Shown here in pieces: positions 29,897 to 39,025 of a stretch of DNA of 64,000 bases (positions are counted from its first letter, which is position 1; each line of letters begins with the position of its first letter). The stretch lies in contig JAQIIU010000002.1 of NCBI GenBank assembly GCA_036946625.1, positions 1,218,501 to 1,282,500 of the forward strand, given 5' to 3'. A program made the translations under genes and the position numbers. The stretch comes from Methylorubrum populi (GTDB lineage Bacteria > Pseudomonadota > Alphaproteobacteria > Rhizobiales > Beijerinckiaceae). Below the pieces are notes generated by a model. The model did no database searches and was not told where the DNA came from. It saw only the letters and a list, made by a program, of their open reading frames with translations.

Positions 29897-30094
29897 CGGC
29901 CCCGTAGGTCGATGGGGTTGGTCCGTCTTCGGATCCCCCGGTGAGCGGTGAGCGCCTCCTTGCGCGTGAGCCGTGAAGGTCAGCGTCTTGTCGGCGTCTT
30001 GGATGTGGATCGTCGGCTCCGGCACCGATGGCTTGGCCACGTTCGGCCCGGCAGCGCGTTATCCGCATCAGTCGATCTCGAACGGAGCCGTCCC

Positions 30095-30406
30095 GTGTCC
30101 GCACGTGCCGCCTTGTTTCTCCTGACCCTCGTATCGGCCGCGGAGGCCGCTCCCTTCGACAACCTGAAAGAGGATCTCGCATCCTGTCTGCGCTTCGAGT
30201 CGGCCGGGGCGAGGGCGCAGAGATCGATGCCGATGAAGGACAGAGCGGGACTGGCGCTTCAGCGCTGCGCCGTCGAGTTCGAAAGGCTGGATCGCGCCGA
30301 CGGCCGCCGCCTGCGGAGCGATCAAGGCCTCAGTCCTTCGACCTGGTCGGTGCTCAGAAGCGTCTTCGGTTCTGGCAGCCGTGGACGCAGCCCGGTGCCG
30401 AGGTAG
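30095..30406 (+). CDS. small exported protein with two cysteines, 103 residues
   Basis: Starts at a GTG (30095) with AACGGAG about eight bases upstream. The N-terminus is a signal peptide (A-A-L-F-L-L-T-L-V-S-A-A-E-A-A), and the mature part has two cysteines (C-L-R-F and Q-R-C-A) separated by about 31 residues, which could form a disulfide. No known family. The frame is open upstream, but without a signal or ribosome site. Between 29881 and 30094 I see no gene. Confidence 0.55.
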   Translation: MSARAALFLLTLVSAAEAAPFDNLKEDLASCLRFESAGARAQRSMPMKDRAGLALQRCAVEFERLDRADGRRLRSDQGLSPSTWSVLRSVFGSGSRGRSPVPR

Positions 30407-31577
30407 CGATCGATCGTACCACCGAGTGTTTTCCTTTGGGTTCACCGGTGAATCGACGACCTTGGTTGGGGCCTGCCGGATTGCCATGTCGCTCTATGCC
30501 GACATGAGAAGGAGGGCGGCTCGTGTACGCCGAGGACGCAATCGGTCTGCTCGCGTCCGAAGCGGAGGGGCGGAGCAACCCGTTCCCGTGGCGAACCGCA
30601 TCAATTCCGTGAAGATGTGTGCAGCAGCACTGACGGATGCCTGACAGGATCGGTCGATAACCGCGACTGCCGTCCGAGTGCGTCCCTGTTGCGCGGTCCG
30701 GCCCGGTAGGATGTCGGCCGTCACGTCTCGACGGGACCGGCCATTCGCAGCGGCGGCACTCAGGACTGGACTGGTGCTTGGCCAGATAGCGCCGCATCCT
30801 GGCGGCTCCCTGTCTCTCGAAGGCCGGCAGCAGCCGCGGCAGAATCCACGGGAAGAAGGCGCAGAGGCGAGAGAGAAAGCCGTCGCCATAGGGCGCGTAA
30901 TACTCCAACCCGCCCTCCCGGATCGCCCGCATGATACCCTTGACGACCGTTTCGGGCGCCAACGGTTCCGCGAGGAAGTTCAGGGGCGATCCCCCGGCAC
31001 GGGCCTCGGCCAGCAGCATCTTCGTGTCGACCGAGGAGGGATAGACGCCCGAGACGGCGATTCCGCGCTCGCGCATCTCGAGCGCCAGGGCCAGCGTGAG
31101 GCCGCGCAGGCCGAACTTGCCGGCCGAGTAGATCGCGCTGTTCTTCAGCGGCAAGATACCCGCCATCGAGACGACGTTGACGATGGATCCGCCCGTCGAG
31201 ACCTGTGGCAGAAAGGCCGCCAGCACGCGGATCGGGCCGAGGAGATTGATCTCCATCTGCCGCTCGATCGCCCCGGAACTCGCCCTGCGGAACGGTCCGG
31301 GCACGATGCAGCCGGCGTTGTTGACGATCGCATGGACACAGGGGAAGCGAGCCTGGGTCGCGGCGGCCGCCTCCGCCACGGAGGCGGGATCGGTCACGTC
31401 GCACCGCAGGGTCGTCACCTCGTCGCCGAACGCGCGCTGGCAGTCCGCGAGCCCGGCGTCATCGATGTCCAGCATCACCACGTGGAAATGACCTTCGATC
31501 AGACGTCGAGTCAGAACGCGGCCGATCCCGCCGGCCGCTCCCGTGACGATGGCGATTCTGCTCAAAGGGTTGCTCAC
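30354..31577 (-). CDS. short-chain dehydrogenase/reductase (SadH-like) with an unusual C-terminal read-through
   Basis: Start GTG at 31575-31577 overlaps the stop of the upstream permease-monooxygenase gene (GTGA), so the two are translationally coupled. The Rossmann motif T-G-A-A-G-G-I-G, N-N-A-G, the catalytic Ser region (V-V-S-M-A-G) and Y-S-A-G-K are all present. Homology of SDR type ends at about residue 280, near 30760, but no stop follows; the frame continues to 30354 with about 120 residues of low-complexity sequence. A TGA one base out of frame lies directly after the conserved end. Role: probably NAD(P)-dependent oxidation of an alcohol or reduction of a carbonyl in the same pathway as the fused monooxygenase. 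Confidence 0.8.
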   Translation of the reverse strand: MSNPLSRIAIVTGAAGGIGRVLTRRLIEGHFHVVMLDIDDAGLADCQRAFGDEVTTLRCDVTDPASVAEAAAATQARFPCVHAIVNNAGCIVPGPFRRASSGAIERQMEINLLGPIRVLAAFLPQVSTGGSIVNVVSMAGILPLKNSAIYSAGKFGLRGLTLALALEMRERGIAVSGVYPSSVDTKMLLAEARAGGSPLNFLAEPLAPETVVKGIMRAIREGGLEYYAPYGDGFLSRLCAFFPWILPRLLPAFERQGAARMRRYLAKHQSSPECRRCEWPVPSRRDGRHPTGPDRATGTHSDGSRGYRPILSGIRQCCCTHLHGIDAVRHGNGLLRPSASDASRPIASSAYTSRPPSHVGIERHGNPAGPNQGRRFTGEPKGKHSVVRSIATSAPGCVHGCQNRRRF

Positions 31578-34477
31578 TCCACCGCTCCAACTGCTCGAGT
31601 TCGGCTGACGTTCGCCGCTGCCGGGCCGGCTTTGTCCGGACGCGGCGTGAACGCCTGCACGTGGTCGTGGTCGCGACGGAGCCCCTCGAAAGACGCATCG
31701 TCGAGATCCGGCCAGCCGAGCCGGCGGCGGACCTCCGACATCAGCCTCCGGAAGGTCGCGGTGTGAACGTAGTTGGTGTGGCGGGGAGATTCGACGTAGG
31801 TCCTGCCCCCGCGCAGATCCGGGAAATGGTCCCTGCGGCGTCCGTCGAGCCAGTCGCGGCCGTGGCCGGTCTCGGTCGCGTGGATGTCGGCGACGATCAA
31901 CTGCGCCATCTCGTCGAAACGACGGTAGGCCGCGTCCGCGAACTCGGTGAAGCCGAGGACGTAGAGGCCACGCCGCTGGCGGTGGAGCACGTTGAGGTAG
32001 AGCTGAGGACGGCCTCCGTTCCAGGCGAACAGAGCGGGGTCGAAGAAGGGCATGGCGTAGACGTAGCCGGTGGCGAGCACCACCACGTCGACCGCCTCCT
32101 CCGAGCCGTCGCGGAAAACCACGCCGTCGGCGCGGAAGGCCGCGATGTCGGGCTTCGCGATCAGGTCGCCGTGGCTGAGATGGTGCAGGATCTGCGTGTT
32201 CATGATCGGGTGGCTGGACAGCGCATCGTGATCCGGCTTCGGCAGGCCGAGGCGGGTCAGGTCGCCGTTCAGCGTGTCGAGCATGGCCCCGACATCGCCC
32301 GACACGGCGATGCCCCGCGGTGGAGGAACCTGCCCGCTCATCATCAGGTCGGTCGGCACGCCGAAGAGGTGCTTGGGGATGAAGCGGTAGCCGCGCCGCA
32401 CGCTGAAGAAGGCGCTGCGGCCGAACTTCGCGGCGTCGCAGGCGATGTCGACGCCCGAATTGCCGGCGCCGACGACGAGCACGCGCTTGCCGGCGAAGGA
32501 TTGCGGCCGGGTATACGCCACCGAGTGGAGAACCTCGCCGCGGAACGCGCTGCGACCGGGGATCTCCGGCAGATTCGGATGCCACGTCACGCCGGGGCAG
32601 GCGATGACGCCGGCGTAGCGGCGCACCTCGCCCGTCGACAGCGTGACCCGCCAGCCGCCCTCGGCCGGCTCGGCCGACGTCACCGCGGTGTTCAGGGTCA
32701 CGTGCTCGTAGAGCCCGTAGGCGCGGGCGAAGCTGCGGATGTAGTCGAGGATCTGCCGGCAGGACGGGTAGTCCGGGTAGTGCTCCGGCATCGGGAAGCC
32801 GTAGAAGTACGAGGTCCACTTCGACGAGATGAAGTGGGCGCTCTCGTAGATCGGCGTGCCGGGGTTGTCGGGATCCCACAATCCGCCCACGTCGCCGTGC
32901 CGTTCGAAGCAATCGAACGGAACGCCTTCCGCGAGGAGGGCCCGCGCCATGATGAGACCGCTCGGCCCGGCGCCGACGATGCAGTAGCGGTTGCGGTAGG
33001 TCTCCACCGGCACGGCCGCGCGCGTGCGCACCGGGCGGTACTCGGTCGCGGCGATCTGCGCGTAGGCGCCCGGCCGCTTCCGCTTCAGCCAGCGGGCATA
33101 GCCGACCGCGACGGCGGCGAGCGGCAGGAACAGCCAGGGCAGGCTGTTGACGACCGGATTGTCGGTGCCGGTCAGCGTGCCGTAGTTCAGCGTGACCAGC
33201 ACGAGGAAGGCCGTCAGGCCCAGGGCCGCGACCGCGGGCAGGATCTTCGTGGCGAGCGGTCGTGACGGGCGCACAGTCCGGAAGAAGCCGATCACGGCGA
33301 GCGCGCAGGCGATCTGCATGGCGATGATGCCGATCGTTCCGAGACCGATCATTGACGATGCGATGCCGAGATACGGGCTGACGCCGCAGAGGCCGAGACC
33401 GATCACCAGCGCGGTCTCGAGCCCCGTCATTGCGATGCTCGCGACGTGGGGCGAGTGGTGATCGGGATGGAAGCGCGCGAACGTCGTCGGCAACAGGCGG
33501 TCGCTGGCCAGCGCGAACACGTAACGGCTCGCGGCGTTGTGGACCGCCAGGAAGCTTGCCAGGATGCTCAGGACCAGGAGGATGCCGAAGGTCGCGGCCA
33601 GCCCCTCGCCGCCGTAGGCGGTCGCCAGGGTGAACAGGAAGTTGCCCGACTCGCGCTGCGCGAGCGCGCGGACCGCCTCGGGACCGGCCGCGCCGATGAT
33701 GATCCAGACGGAGGCGAGATAGAACACGCCGACGAGGCCGAGCGCCGCGTAGGTCGCCTGCGGGATGGCGCGCCGCGGATCGCGCGTCTCCTCGCCGTAG
33801 AGCGCCACGGCCTCGAAGCCGACGAAGCAGACGATGGCGAAGGGGATGACGGCGCCGATGCCCGGATCGGCGAGGTGGGCGAGGCTCCAGACATCCGGCG
33901 GGAACGCGCCCAGGCCCTTCTGCGCGATCACGAGAGCCTCGAAGACCAAGAGGACGGCGAACTCCGCCGACAGCAGCCAGGTCAGGAGCTTGGCCGAGAG
34001 ATCGAGCGAGCGGTATCCGAGCAGGCCGATGAGGCCGATGCCCGCCGCGGCGCAGGCGAGCCAGGAGACCTCGATGCCGGCCTCGTGCAGGACCAGCGCG
34101 GCGAAGTAGCCGAACCCGGCCGCGGTCCCGACGGCGTAGGCCGCGTAGGCGATCGCCGCCGCATAGGCCGCGACGACGCCGGCGGGCCGGCCCAGGCCCT
34201 GGCCCACCTGCGTGTAGAAGGCGCCCCTGCTGACGATCTCGCGGCTGAGCGCGGTGTAGCCGACGGCGAAGCAGGCCAGCGTTAGGCCGACCAGCGCGAA
34301 GGCCCCGGGCATGGACAGCCCCGCTTCCCGCGACAGGGCGAGCGGCATGTTGCCGATCAGGGCCGCCAGCGGGGCGGCGGCGGCGACCACCAACACGACG
34401 ACGCGGCCGGGACCGATCAACGCGGCGCGCCTGTGGGCGGTCGGGTAGATCTCGGACGTGCGGTTCGGCCGATTCAT
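31574..34477 (-). CDS. fusion: APC-superfamily permease + flavin-containing monooxygenase
   Basis: 967-residue protein with no stop or frameshift between its two halves. Residues 1-480 form an amino acid-polyamine-organocation (APC) transporter with about 12 hydrophobic segments. Residues about 495-967 form a class B flavoprotein monooxygenase: FAD motif G502-A-G-P-S-G, the FMO identifying motif F-R-G-E-V-L-H-S-V-A-Y, NADPH motif V-V-G-A-G-N-S-G and the downstream A-T-G-Y. The start at 34475-34477 follows GAGAAGG; the open extension upstream is not protein-like. Expected to sit in the inner membrane, importing a substrate and oxygenating it on the cytosolic side. The sequence shows the fusion directly; the coupled function is inference. 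Confidence 0.88.
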   Translation of the reverse strand: MNRPNRTSEIYPTAHRRAALIGPGRVVVLVVAAAAPLAALIGNMPLALSREAGLSMPGAFALVGLTLACFAVGYTALSREIVSRGAFYTQVGQGLGRPAGVVAAYAAAIAYAAYAVGTAAGFGYFAALVLHEAGIEVSWLACAAAGIGLIGLLGYRSLDLSAKLLTWLLSAEFAVLLVFEALVIAQKGLGAFPPDVWSLAHLADPGIGAVIPFAIVCFVGFEAVALYGEETRDPRRAIPQATYAALGLVGVFYLASVWIIIGAAGPEAVRALAQRESGNFLFTLATAYGGEGLAATFGILLVLSILASFLAVHNAASRYVFALASDRLLPTTFARFHPDHHSPHVASIAMTGLETALVIGLGLCGVSPYLGIASSMIGLGTIGIIAMQIACALAVIGFFRTVRPSRPLATKILPAVAALGLTAFLVLVTLNYGTLTGTDNPVVNSLPWLFLPLAAVAVGYARWLKRKRPGAYAQIAATEYRPVRTRAAVPVETYRNRYCIVGAGPSGLIMARALLAEGVPFDCFERHGDVGGLWDPDNPGTPIYESAHFISSKWTSYFYGFPMPEHYPDYPSCRQILDYIRSFARAYGLYEHVTLNTAVTSAEPAEGGWRVTLSTGEVRRYAGVIACPGVTWHPNLPEIPGRSAFRGEVLHSVAYTRPQSFAGKRVLVVGAGNSGVDIACDAAKFGRSAFFSVRRGYRFIPKHLFGVPTDLMMSGQVPPPRGIAVSGDVGAMLDTLNGDLTRLGLPKPDHDALSSHPIMNTQILHHLSHGDLIAKPDIAAFRADGVVFRDGSEEAVDVVVLATGYVYAMPFFDPALFAWNGGRPQLYLNVLHRQRRGLYVLGFTEFADAAYRRFDEMAQLIVADIHATETGHGRDWLDGRRRDHFPDLRGGRTYVESPRHTNYVHTATFRRLMSEVRRRLGWPDLDDASFEGLRRDHDHVQAFTPRPDKAGPAAANVSRTRAVGAVE

Positions 34478-34918
34478 CGAACAAGCCTTCTCGGCAGGGA
34501 ACGCGCCCGGATGTGCGCAGATGCGAGCGGGCCGCCGGGTCGGGCGGATGCCCGTGGGGAGAGGGCGCCGGCGATGCGGCCCGTCCCGTCGAGGATCTGG
34601 CGGATTTCCGGGATCAGCAGGTCCCGCCTGCCCGCTTGGACCGGGACGGGCGGGAGCGCCGGCTCCTCCTCCGCGATCGGGATCGAGCCGGCGAACGCCG
34701 CTGGCCCTGATCATCCAGTCCGGGGCGCCGATCTGCTCCCGCCGCACAGCACGCATCGCGGCCAGGGCCGCCCGTGAAGACCGCAACGGGAGTCAGGGCG
34801 GCGGCAACGGGAATCGGCACAACGGCGTCGTATCCGGATCCCGGGTCTCCCGGCAGCAGGGCGAGGATAAGCCCCGCTTCCGGCGGGGGGCATGCGGGCG
34901 GGATACGGCAAGCGGCAT
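34478..34918. other. intergenic region between esterase and permease-monooxygenase genes
   Basis: 441 bases with no gene I can support. A GC-rich inverted repeat (CCCGCCTGCCCG / CGGGACGGGCGGG, about 34625-34655) could terminate or attenuate transcription from the upstream esterase gene. A separate promoter for the fusion gene may lie here. Confidence 0.4.
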
Positions 34919-36058
34919 TTAGGCCGTGAGGCGGATCGGGGCCGCCTCCGTCGTGGCCGCTCCGGAGCCAGCCGTCCTGCGGGCTCTGGCCATCGTGATC
35001 AGCACGCCGAGGGCGCCACAGACCTCCAGGCTCATGTCGCGCGCGAGCGTGCCTACCGCGTGCGCGTTGATCAGGGCATGCGTCGCGCCGGGGAAGCGGC
35101 GCAGCATCACCGGCACGCCGGCGTCCTCCAGCCGTTTGGCATAGGCCTCTCCCTCGTCGCGCAGCGGATCGAAGGCGGCCACGCCGACATAGGCCGGCGG
35201 CAGACCCTCGACCGTCTCCGCCAGGAGCGGCGACACCCTCGGGTCCAGGGCCTCGGACGGATCGGACAGGTAGTGGTTCTTGTACCAGCGCATCTGGGCC
35301 GCGGTGAGGAAGAAGCCTTCCTTGAACAGCTCGTAGGACCCGCTTTCCCTGGACAGGTCGGTGACGGGCATCAGCATCGCTTGGAAGGCGGGAACCGGCA
35401 TCTCCTTGCGGGTACGGGCGCGCTCCGCCGCGATCTGGCAGACCACCGCCGTCAGGTTGCCGCCCGCGCTCTCGCCGCTCACGCCGACGAGATCCGGGTC
35501 GCAGCCCCAGGACGCCGCGTTCGCGACCGCGAAGTCGAAGGCCGCGAGCGAGTCGTCCAGCCCCTTGGGGAACTTGTGCTCGGGCGCGAGCCGGTAATCG
35601 ACCGAGAGGACGCAAACCCCGGCTTCGGCGACCAGGAAGCGGACGAGCGAGTCACAGGACTCGAAGCCGCCGAGCACCCAGCCGCCGCCGTGATAGTAGA
35701 CGACGAGAGGCAGGTCCTTGCCGGCCGCCTCGGGCTTGTAGAGACGAACCGGGACCGGGCCATGTGGTCCCGGGGCCGTGAGATCCTGGACCGAGCCGAC
35801 CGGGCGCGGGTCGCCGAATACCCAGGCCTCGACCGCGATCTCCTTGCGTCCCTCCGGCAAGGGCTTGGTCTCGAAGGTATCGCCCCCGACCAGCTTGATC
35901 AGCCGTATCCCGAGCTGGACCGTCGGATGCAGCGTCTGACCGTCGATCCGGATCGGGGTGCCTGCCAGCAGGCGCTGGATGCCGGTCGGCAGGCTCCCGA
36001 GCGTGCGCATGACGGTGCGGGCGATGCGATCGCCGAAGGTGATGAAGGATGGTGTCAT
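34919..36058 (-). CDS. alpha/beta hydrolase, HSL (hormone-sensitive lipase/LipR-like) esterase
   Basis: 379-residue carboxylesterase. The oxyanion-hole motif H123-G-G-G and the nucleophile elbow G-E-S197-A-G-G are typical of the HSL family; the D of D-P-L-R-D-E and the H of F-P-G-A-T-H-A complete the triad. There is no signal peptide, so it is cytosolic. In a pathway with a flavin monooxygenase it could hydrolyse an ester made by Baeyer-Villiger oxidation, or another ester. It lies upstream of the fusion gene on the same strand. Confidence 0.9.
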   Translation of the reverse strand: MTPSFITFGDRIARTVMRTLGSLPTGIQRLLAGTPIRIDGQTLHPTVQLGIRLIKLVGGDTFETKPLPEGRKEIAVEAWVFGDPRPVGSVQDLTAPGPHGPVPVRLYKPEAAGKDLPLVVYYHGGGWVLGGFESCDSLVRFLVAEAGVCVLSVDYRLAPEHKFPKGLDDSLAAFDFAVANAASWGCDPDLVGVSGESAGGNLTAVVCQIAAERARTRKEMPVPAFQAMLMPVTDLSRESGSYELFKEGFFLTAAQMRWYKNHYLSDPSEALDPRVSPLLAETVEGLPPAYVGVAAFDPLRDEGEAYAKRLEDAGVPVMLRRFPGATHALINAHAVGTLARDMSLEVCGALGVLITMARARRTAGSGAATTEAAPIRLTA

Positions 36059-36109
36059 CGAATCCTCGACATGGCGAACGGTGCAGGAGGGTCGGGCCGC
36101 GGGCGGACT

Positions 36110-37291
36110 TCAGAAGTCCAGCAGGTACGAGAGGCCAGTCACGACGGCGTAGCCGGGTCCCGCCGTGCCGTCGACCGTCGCACCGGCGGCGAACGTCTGC
36201 GATCCGCCGGACAAGCGCGCGAGCAGGACGCCGGAGGCGATCTTGCCGTAATCGGTCTTGTATTCGAGACCCAGGCCGACGCCGACGCTGGCCGGCAGGA
36301 TGAAGGCCGCGCTTCCGGTCTTGGTGTCCCAATTCAGGTTGACCGTGCCGGACAGGCGGTCGGTGAAGGCGTGACCGACGCCGACCTGCGTGGTGAAGCC
36401 ATCCCGCAGGCCCAGGATCTTGCTGGACGGTCCGAGCTGGTCGATGGTGAAGCCGAATTGCGGCAGCACGCTCCAGTTGACCCAGGTGAACGCGCCGTAG
36501 ACGAGCCATTGCGGGGCGATGCCGGTCTGCGCGTAGACCCGGACGGATTGCGGCAGCGTCCCCGCGCCCGTGGCGACGAGCGGTCCGCCGGACAGCCCGA
36601 TCGCCGAGGCCAGCGGTCCCAGGGTGAAATTGCCGGTCAGCGCGTGATCCACCGCGGAGCGATACATCACCTGCATGCGCATCGCGTATTCGGGTACCGC
36701 GTAGGCCAGGCCGACGCGGTACCCGGCCTTCGCGTCCTGTTCGAGGTTCAGCGTGCCGAGCCGGGTGTTCTCCCGGTACTGCACGCCCTCCAGGAAGCCG
36801 CCGCCGAGCACGTAGAGCTTGCCGGGCCCGACATTGGCGCTGGCGGCGCAGGTGGTGCCGTATTCCTGGGTCGTCAGCCGGATGCTGCGCGTCGCGTTGG
36901 GCAGCAGGCCGACCTCCGCGAACGAGAGTGCCTGAGCATTCTGCGCGGCGAGGTTGTAGCTCGCCTCGATGCCGTACGGGTACGAGAAGTGGAAGGCGCA
37001 GGAGAGCTCCGGCGCGATCCGGAACTTGACGGCGAAGCTCGGCGCGGGAATCGGATCCACGTAGTTGGCGTATCCGACCCGCTGCCCCCGGATCGTCGAG
37101 AAGCTCTGGTTCGGGAAGATCCCGAGGGCGCCGATTCGGATGCTGAAGTTCCCTTCCGTGAACAGGATGTCCGTGTCGGCGACCGGCAGCGAGAAACCGC
37201 CGGCATGGGCCGGCGCGGCACTCAGCCAGCCGAGCGCGCAGAGAATGGCAGAATACTTTCTCAGAGTCGCGCCGTTATTAATACCGATCAT
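36110..37291 (-). CDS. FadL/TodX-type outer-membrane hydrophobic compound channel
   Basis: 393-residue protein with a signal peptide (L-G-W-L-S-A-A-P-A-H-A-G) and the long beta-barrel pattern of the FadL/MetA-phenol-channel family, ending Y-L-L-D-F. Start at 37289-37291, with AGGGGA upstream on the minus strand, rather than seven codons earlier. Such proteins move fatty acids, aromatics or terpenes across the outer membrane, which suits the rest of the cluster (esterase, monooxygenase, dehydrogenases). The exact substrate is unknown. Confidence 0.82.
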   Translation of the reverse strand: MIGINNGATLRKYSAILCALGWLSAAPAHAGGFSLPVADTDILFTEGNFSIRIGALGIFPNQSFSTIRGQRVGYANYVDPIPAPSFAVKFRIAPELSCAFHFSYPYGIEASYNLAAQNAQALSFAEVGLLPNATRSIRLTTQEYGTTCAASANVGPGKLYVLGGGFLEGVQYRENTRLGTLNLEQDAKAGYRVGLAYAVPEYAMRMQVMYRSAVDHALTGNFTLGPLASAIGLSGGPLVATGAGTLPQSVRVYAQTGIAPQWLVYGAFTWVNWSVLPQFGFTIDQLGPSSKILGLRDGFTTQVGVGHAFTDRLSGTVNLNWDTKTGSAAFILPASVGVGLGLEYKTDYGKIASGVLLARLSGGSQTFAAGATVDGTAGPGYAVVTGLSYLLDF

Positions 37292-37430
37292 TGCCCGATG
37301 TCCCCTCAGCAAAAACTGTCTATACTACTATATCACTGGAAGCCCGCGCATGTAAAATCTGCATTCTCAAAACATGGAAATGATCCTGTGCTGTTGCATT
37401 TTTGTGCCGGTGCGGCGGGCCCGCAGCGGC

Positions 37431-38831
37431 TCACCGCATCATGAAGCGGGCAAGAAGCCGTGCGACCGGTCCGTAGGGAGGCGCGGCCAGGCGCGCCGGA
37501 TTGAAGCCCCGCACCCGGGTGATGCCCCGGGCGTGGGAGAATCGGCGGAAGCCGTCGCGGCCGTGGTAGGCACCGATCCCGCTCGGCCCGACACCGCCGA
37601 AGGGCAGGTCGCCCTGGACGATGTGCAGCAGCGTCCCGTTGATGGTGACGTTGCCCGACAGCGTCCCGTCCAGGACCGCCGTCCGGACCGCGCGGCTCTG
37701 GGTGAAGAGGTAGAGGGCGAGCGGGCGCGGCCGCGCCTGGACGAATCGGATGGCGTCTTCGACCCGGTCGTAGGGAAGGATCGGCAGGATCGGCCCGAAG
37801 ATCTCCTCGCGCATCAGCAGCGCGTCCGTGGGCGGGTCGAGCACGATGGTCGGGGCCATCCGGGTCGCCTCGCCCGCGGCGACGGCATCGTAGCTGAGGA
37901 CGCGCACACCGCGCTCCCGGCATTCCGCGAGCATGCGGGCGAGGCGGGTGTGGTTGTGCGCGCCGACGAGGCTCGTGTAGTCGCCCTCCCGTCCGCGGGG
38001 ATAGCAGGACGCGATCTCGGCCAGGATGCGCTCGGCCAGGGCGTCGATGCGCTCGCGCGGCGCCAGGACGTAGTCCGGAGCGATGCAGGTCTGACCGGCA
38101 TTCATCATCTTGCCGAAGACGAGGTCGCGCGCCGCGCCGGCCAGGGGATAGTCCGGTGCGACGATCGCCGGGGACTTGCCGCCGAGTTCGAGCGTCACCG
38201 GCGTCAGGTTCTCGGCGGCCGCAGCCATCACCTTGCGGCCCACCGCCGTCGAGCCGGTGAAGACGAGGTGGTCGAACGGCAGGCGCGAGAAGGCCTCCGC
38301 CGTCTCGACGCCGCCCGTGACGACGCAGACCTCTTCGAGGTCGAAGACCTCGGAGACCGCCTCCTGCAGAACCTCCGCCGTCCGCGGCAGCAGTTCGGAC
38401 GGTTTGATCATCGCGCGGTTGCCGGCCGCCAGCACGTCGACCAGCGGTCCGAGTGCCAGCAGCAGCGGATAGTTCCACGGCACCATGATGCCGACGACGC
38501 CCAGGGGCTGGTAGATCACCTGATTGCGGAACGGCCAGAATTCGAGCGCGGTGGCGCGGCGCTCCGGCGCCATCCAGCGTTTCAGCGCGCTCCGCGCATG
38601 GGCGATCGCCCGGAGCAGCGGCGCGAGTTCGAGCAGCGCCGTCTCGTGCGCCGAGCGGCCCGAGAAATCCTGCGCGATCGCCGCGCACAGGTCACGATTC
38701 CGGGACCGGATCAGGGTCTCGAGGCGCTTCAGTCGATCGCGCCTGACCGAGGGCGGCGGAGATCCGTCCCGCATGAAGGCCGCGCGTTGCGCATCGAGCA
38801 ACGGGGCGAACGGCGGGACGGCGGTCGACAT
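37431..38831 (-). CDS. aldehyde dehydrogenase (coniferyl-aldehyde dehydrogenase-like)
   Basis: 466-residue NAD(P)-dependent enzyme of the ALDH superfamily. Features: P-W-N-Y-P at about residue 120, the F-T-G-S-T cofactor loop, the catalytic Glu in L-E-L-G-G-K-S-P, the catalytic Cys in N-A-G-Q-T-C-I-A-P and E-I-F-G-P. The shorter N-terminus and C-terminal membrane-type tail (A-R-L-L-A-R-F-M-M-R) fit the CalB/AlkH-like branch that oxidises aliphatic or aromatic aldehydes. The start at 38829-38831 is by homology; an upstream in-frame ATG exists at 38897. It is the first gene of the minus-strand cluster and faces the AraC regulator. Confidence 0.92.
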   Translation of the reverse strand: MSTAVPPFAPLLDAQRAAFMRDGSPPPSVRRDRLKRLETLIRSRNRDLCAAIAQDFSGRSAHETALLELAPLLRAIAHARSALKRWMAPERRATALEFWPFRNQVIYQPLGVVGIMVPWNYPLLLALGPLVDVLAAGNRAMIKPSELLPRTAEVLQEAVSEVFDLEEVCVVTGGVETAEAFSRLPFDHLVFTGSTAVGRKVMAAAAENLTPVTLELGGKSPAIVAPDYPLAGAARDLVFGKMMNAGQTCIAPDYVLAPRERIDALAERILAEIASCYPRGREGDYTSLVGAHNHTRLARMLAECRERGVRVLSYDAVAAGEATRMAPTIVLDPPTDALLMREEIFGPILPILPYDRVEDAIRFVQARPRPLALYLFTQSRAVRTAVLDGTLSGNVTINGTLLHIVQGDLPFGGVGPSGIGAYHGRDGFRRFSHARGITRVRGFNPARLAAPPYGPVARLLARFMMR

Positions 38832-39025
38832 GGCGTCAGATCCGGGGACGGAGGCCGGAGCCGCCGTGGCAGCGCGGGTCCGCGCCGTGGATCGCATCGC
38901 GCCGGCGGCCCGCCGCCGTCTCCGGCAACGAAACCGTATCGATCGAGCGATGTCGTGCCCAGGGATTCATGCGGCTCACCGAAAGCATCTTGCGCGACGA
39001 CCGTGTTTCTTCGCCTTGAGCAATC

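Noticed and set aside
30381..30644. 87-codon plus-strand frame after the 103-residue gene
   Set aside because: Arg-rich, no ribosome site, no signal; overlaps the SDR extension.
31578..34484. Continuation of the SDR frame upstream of its GTG as one 1376-codon gene
   Set aside because: The upstream part is the shifted frame of the permease-monooxygenase and has no protein-like sequence; the SDR begins at the coupled GTG.
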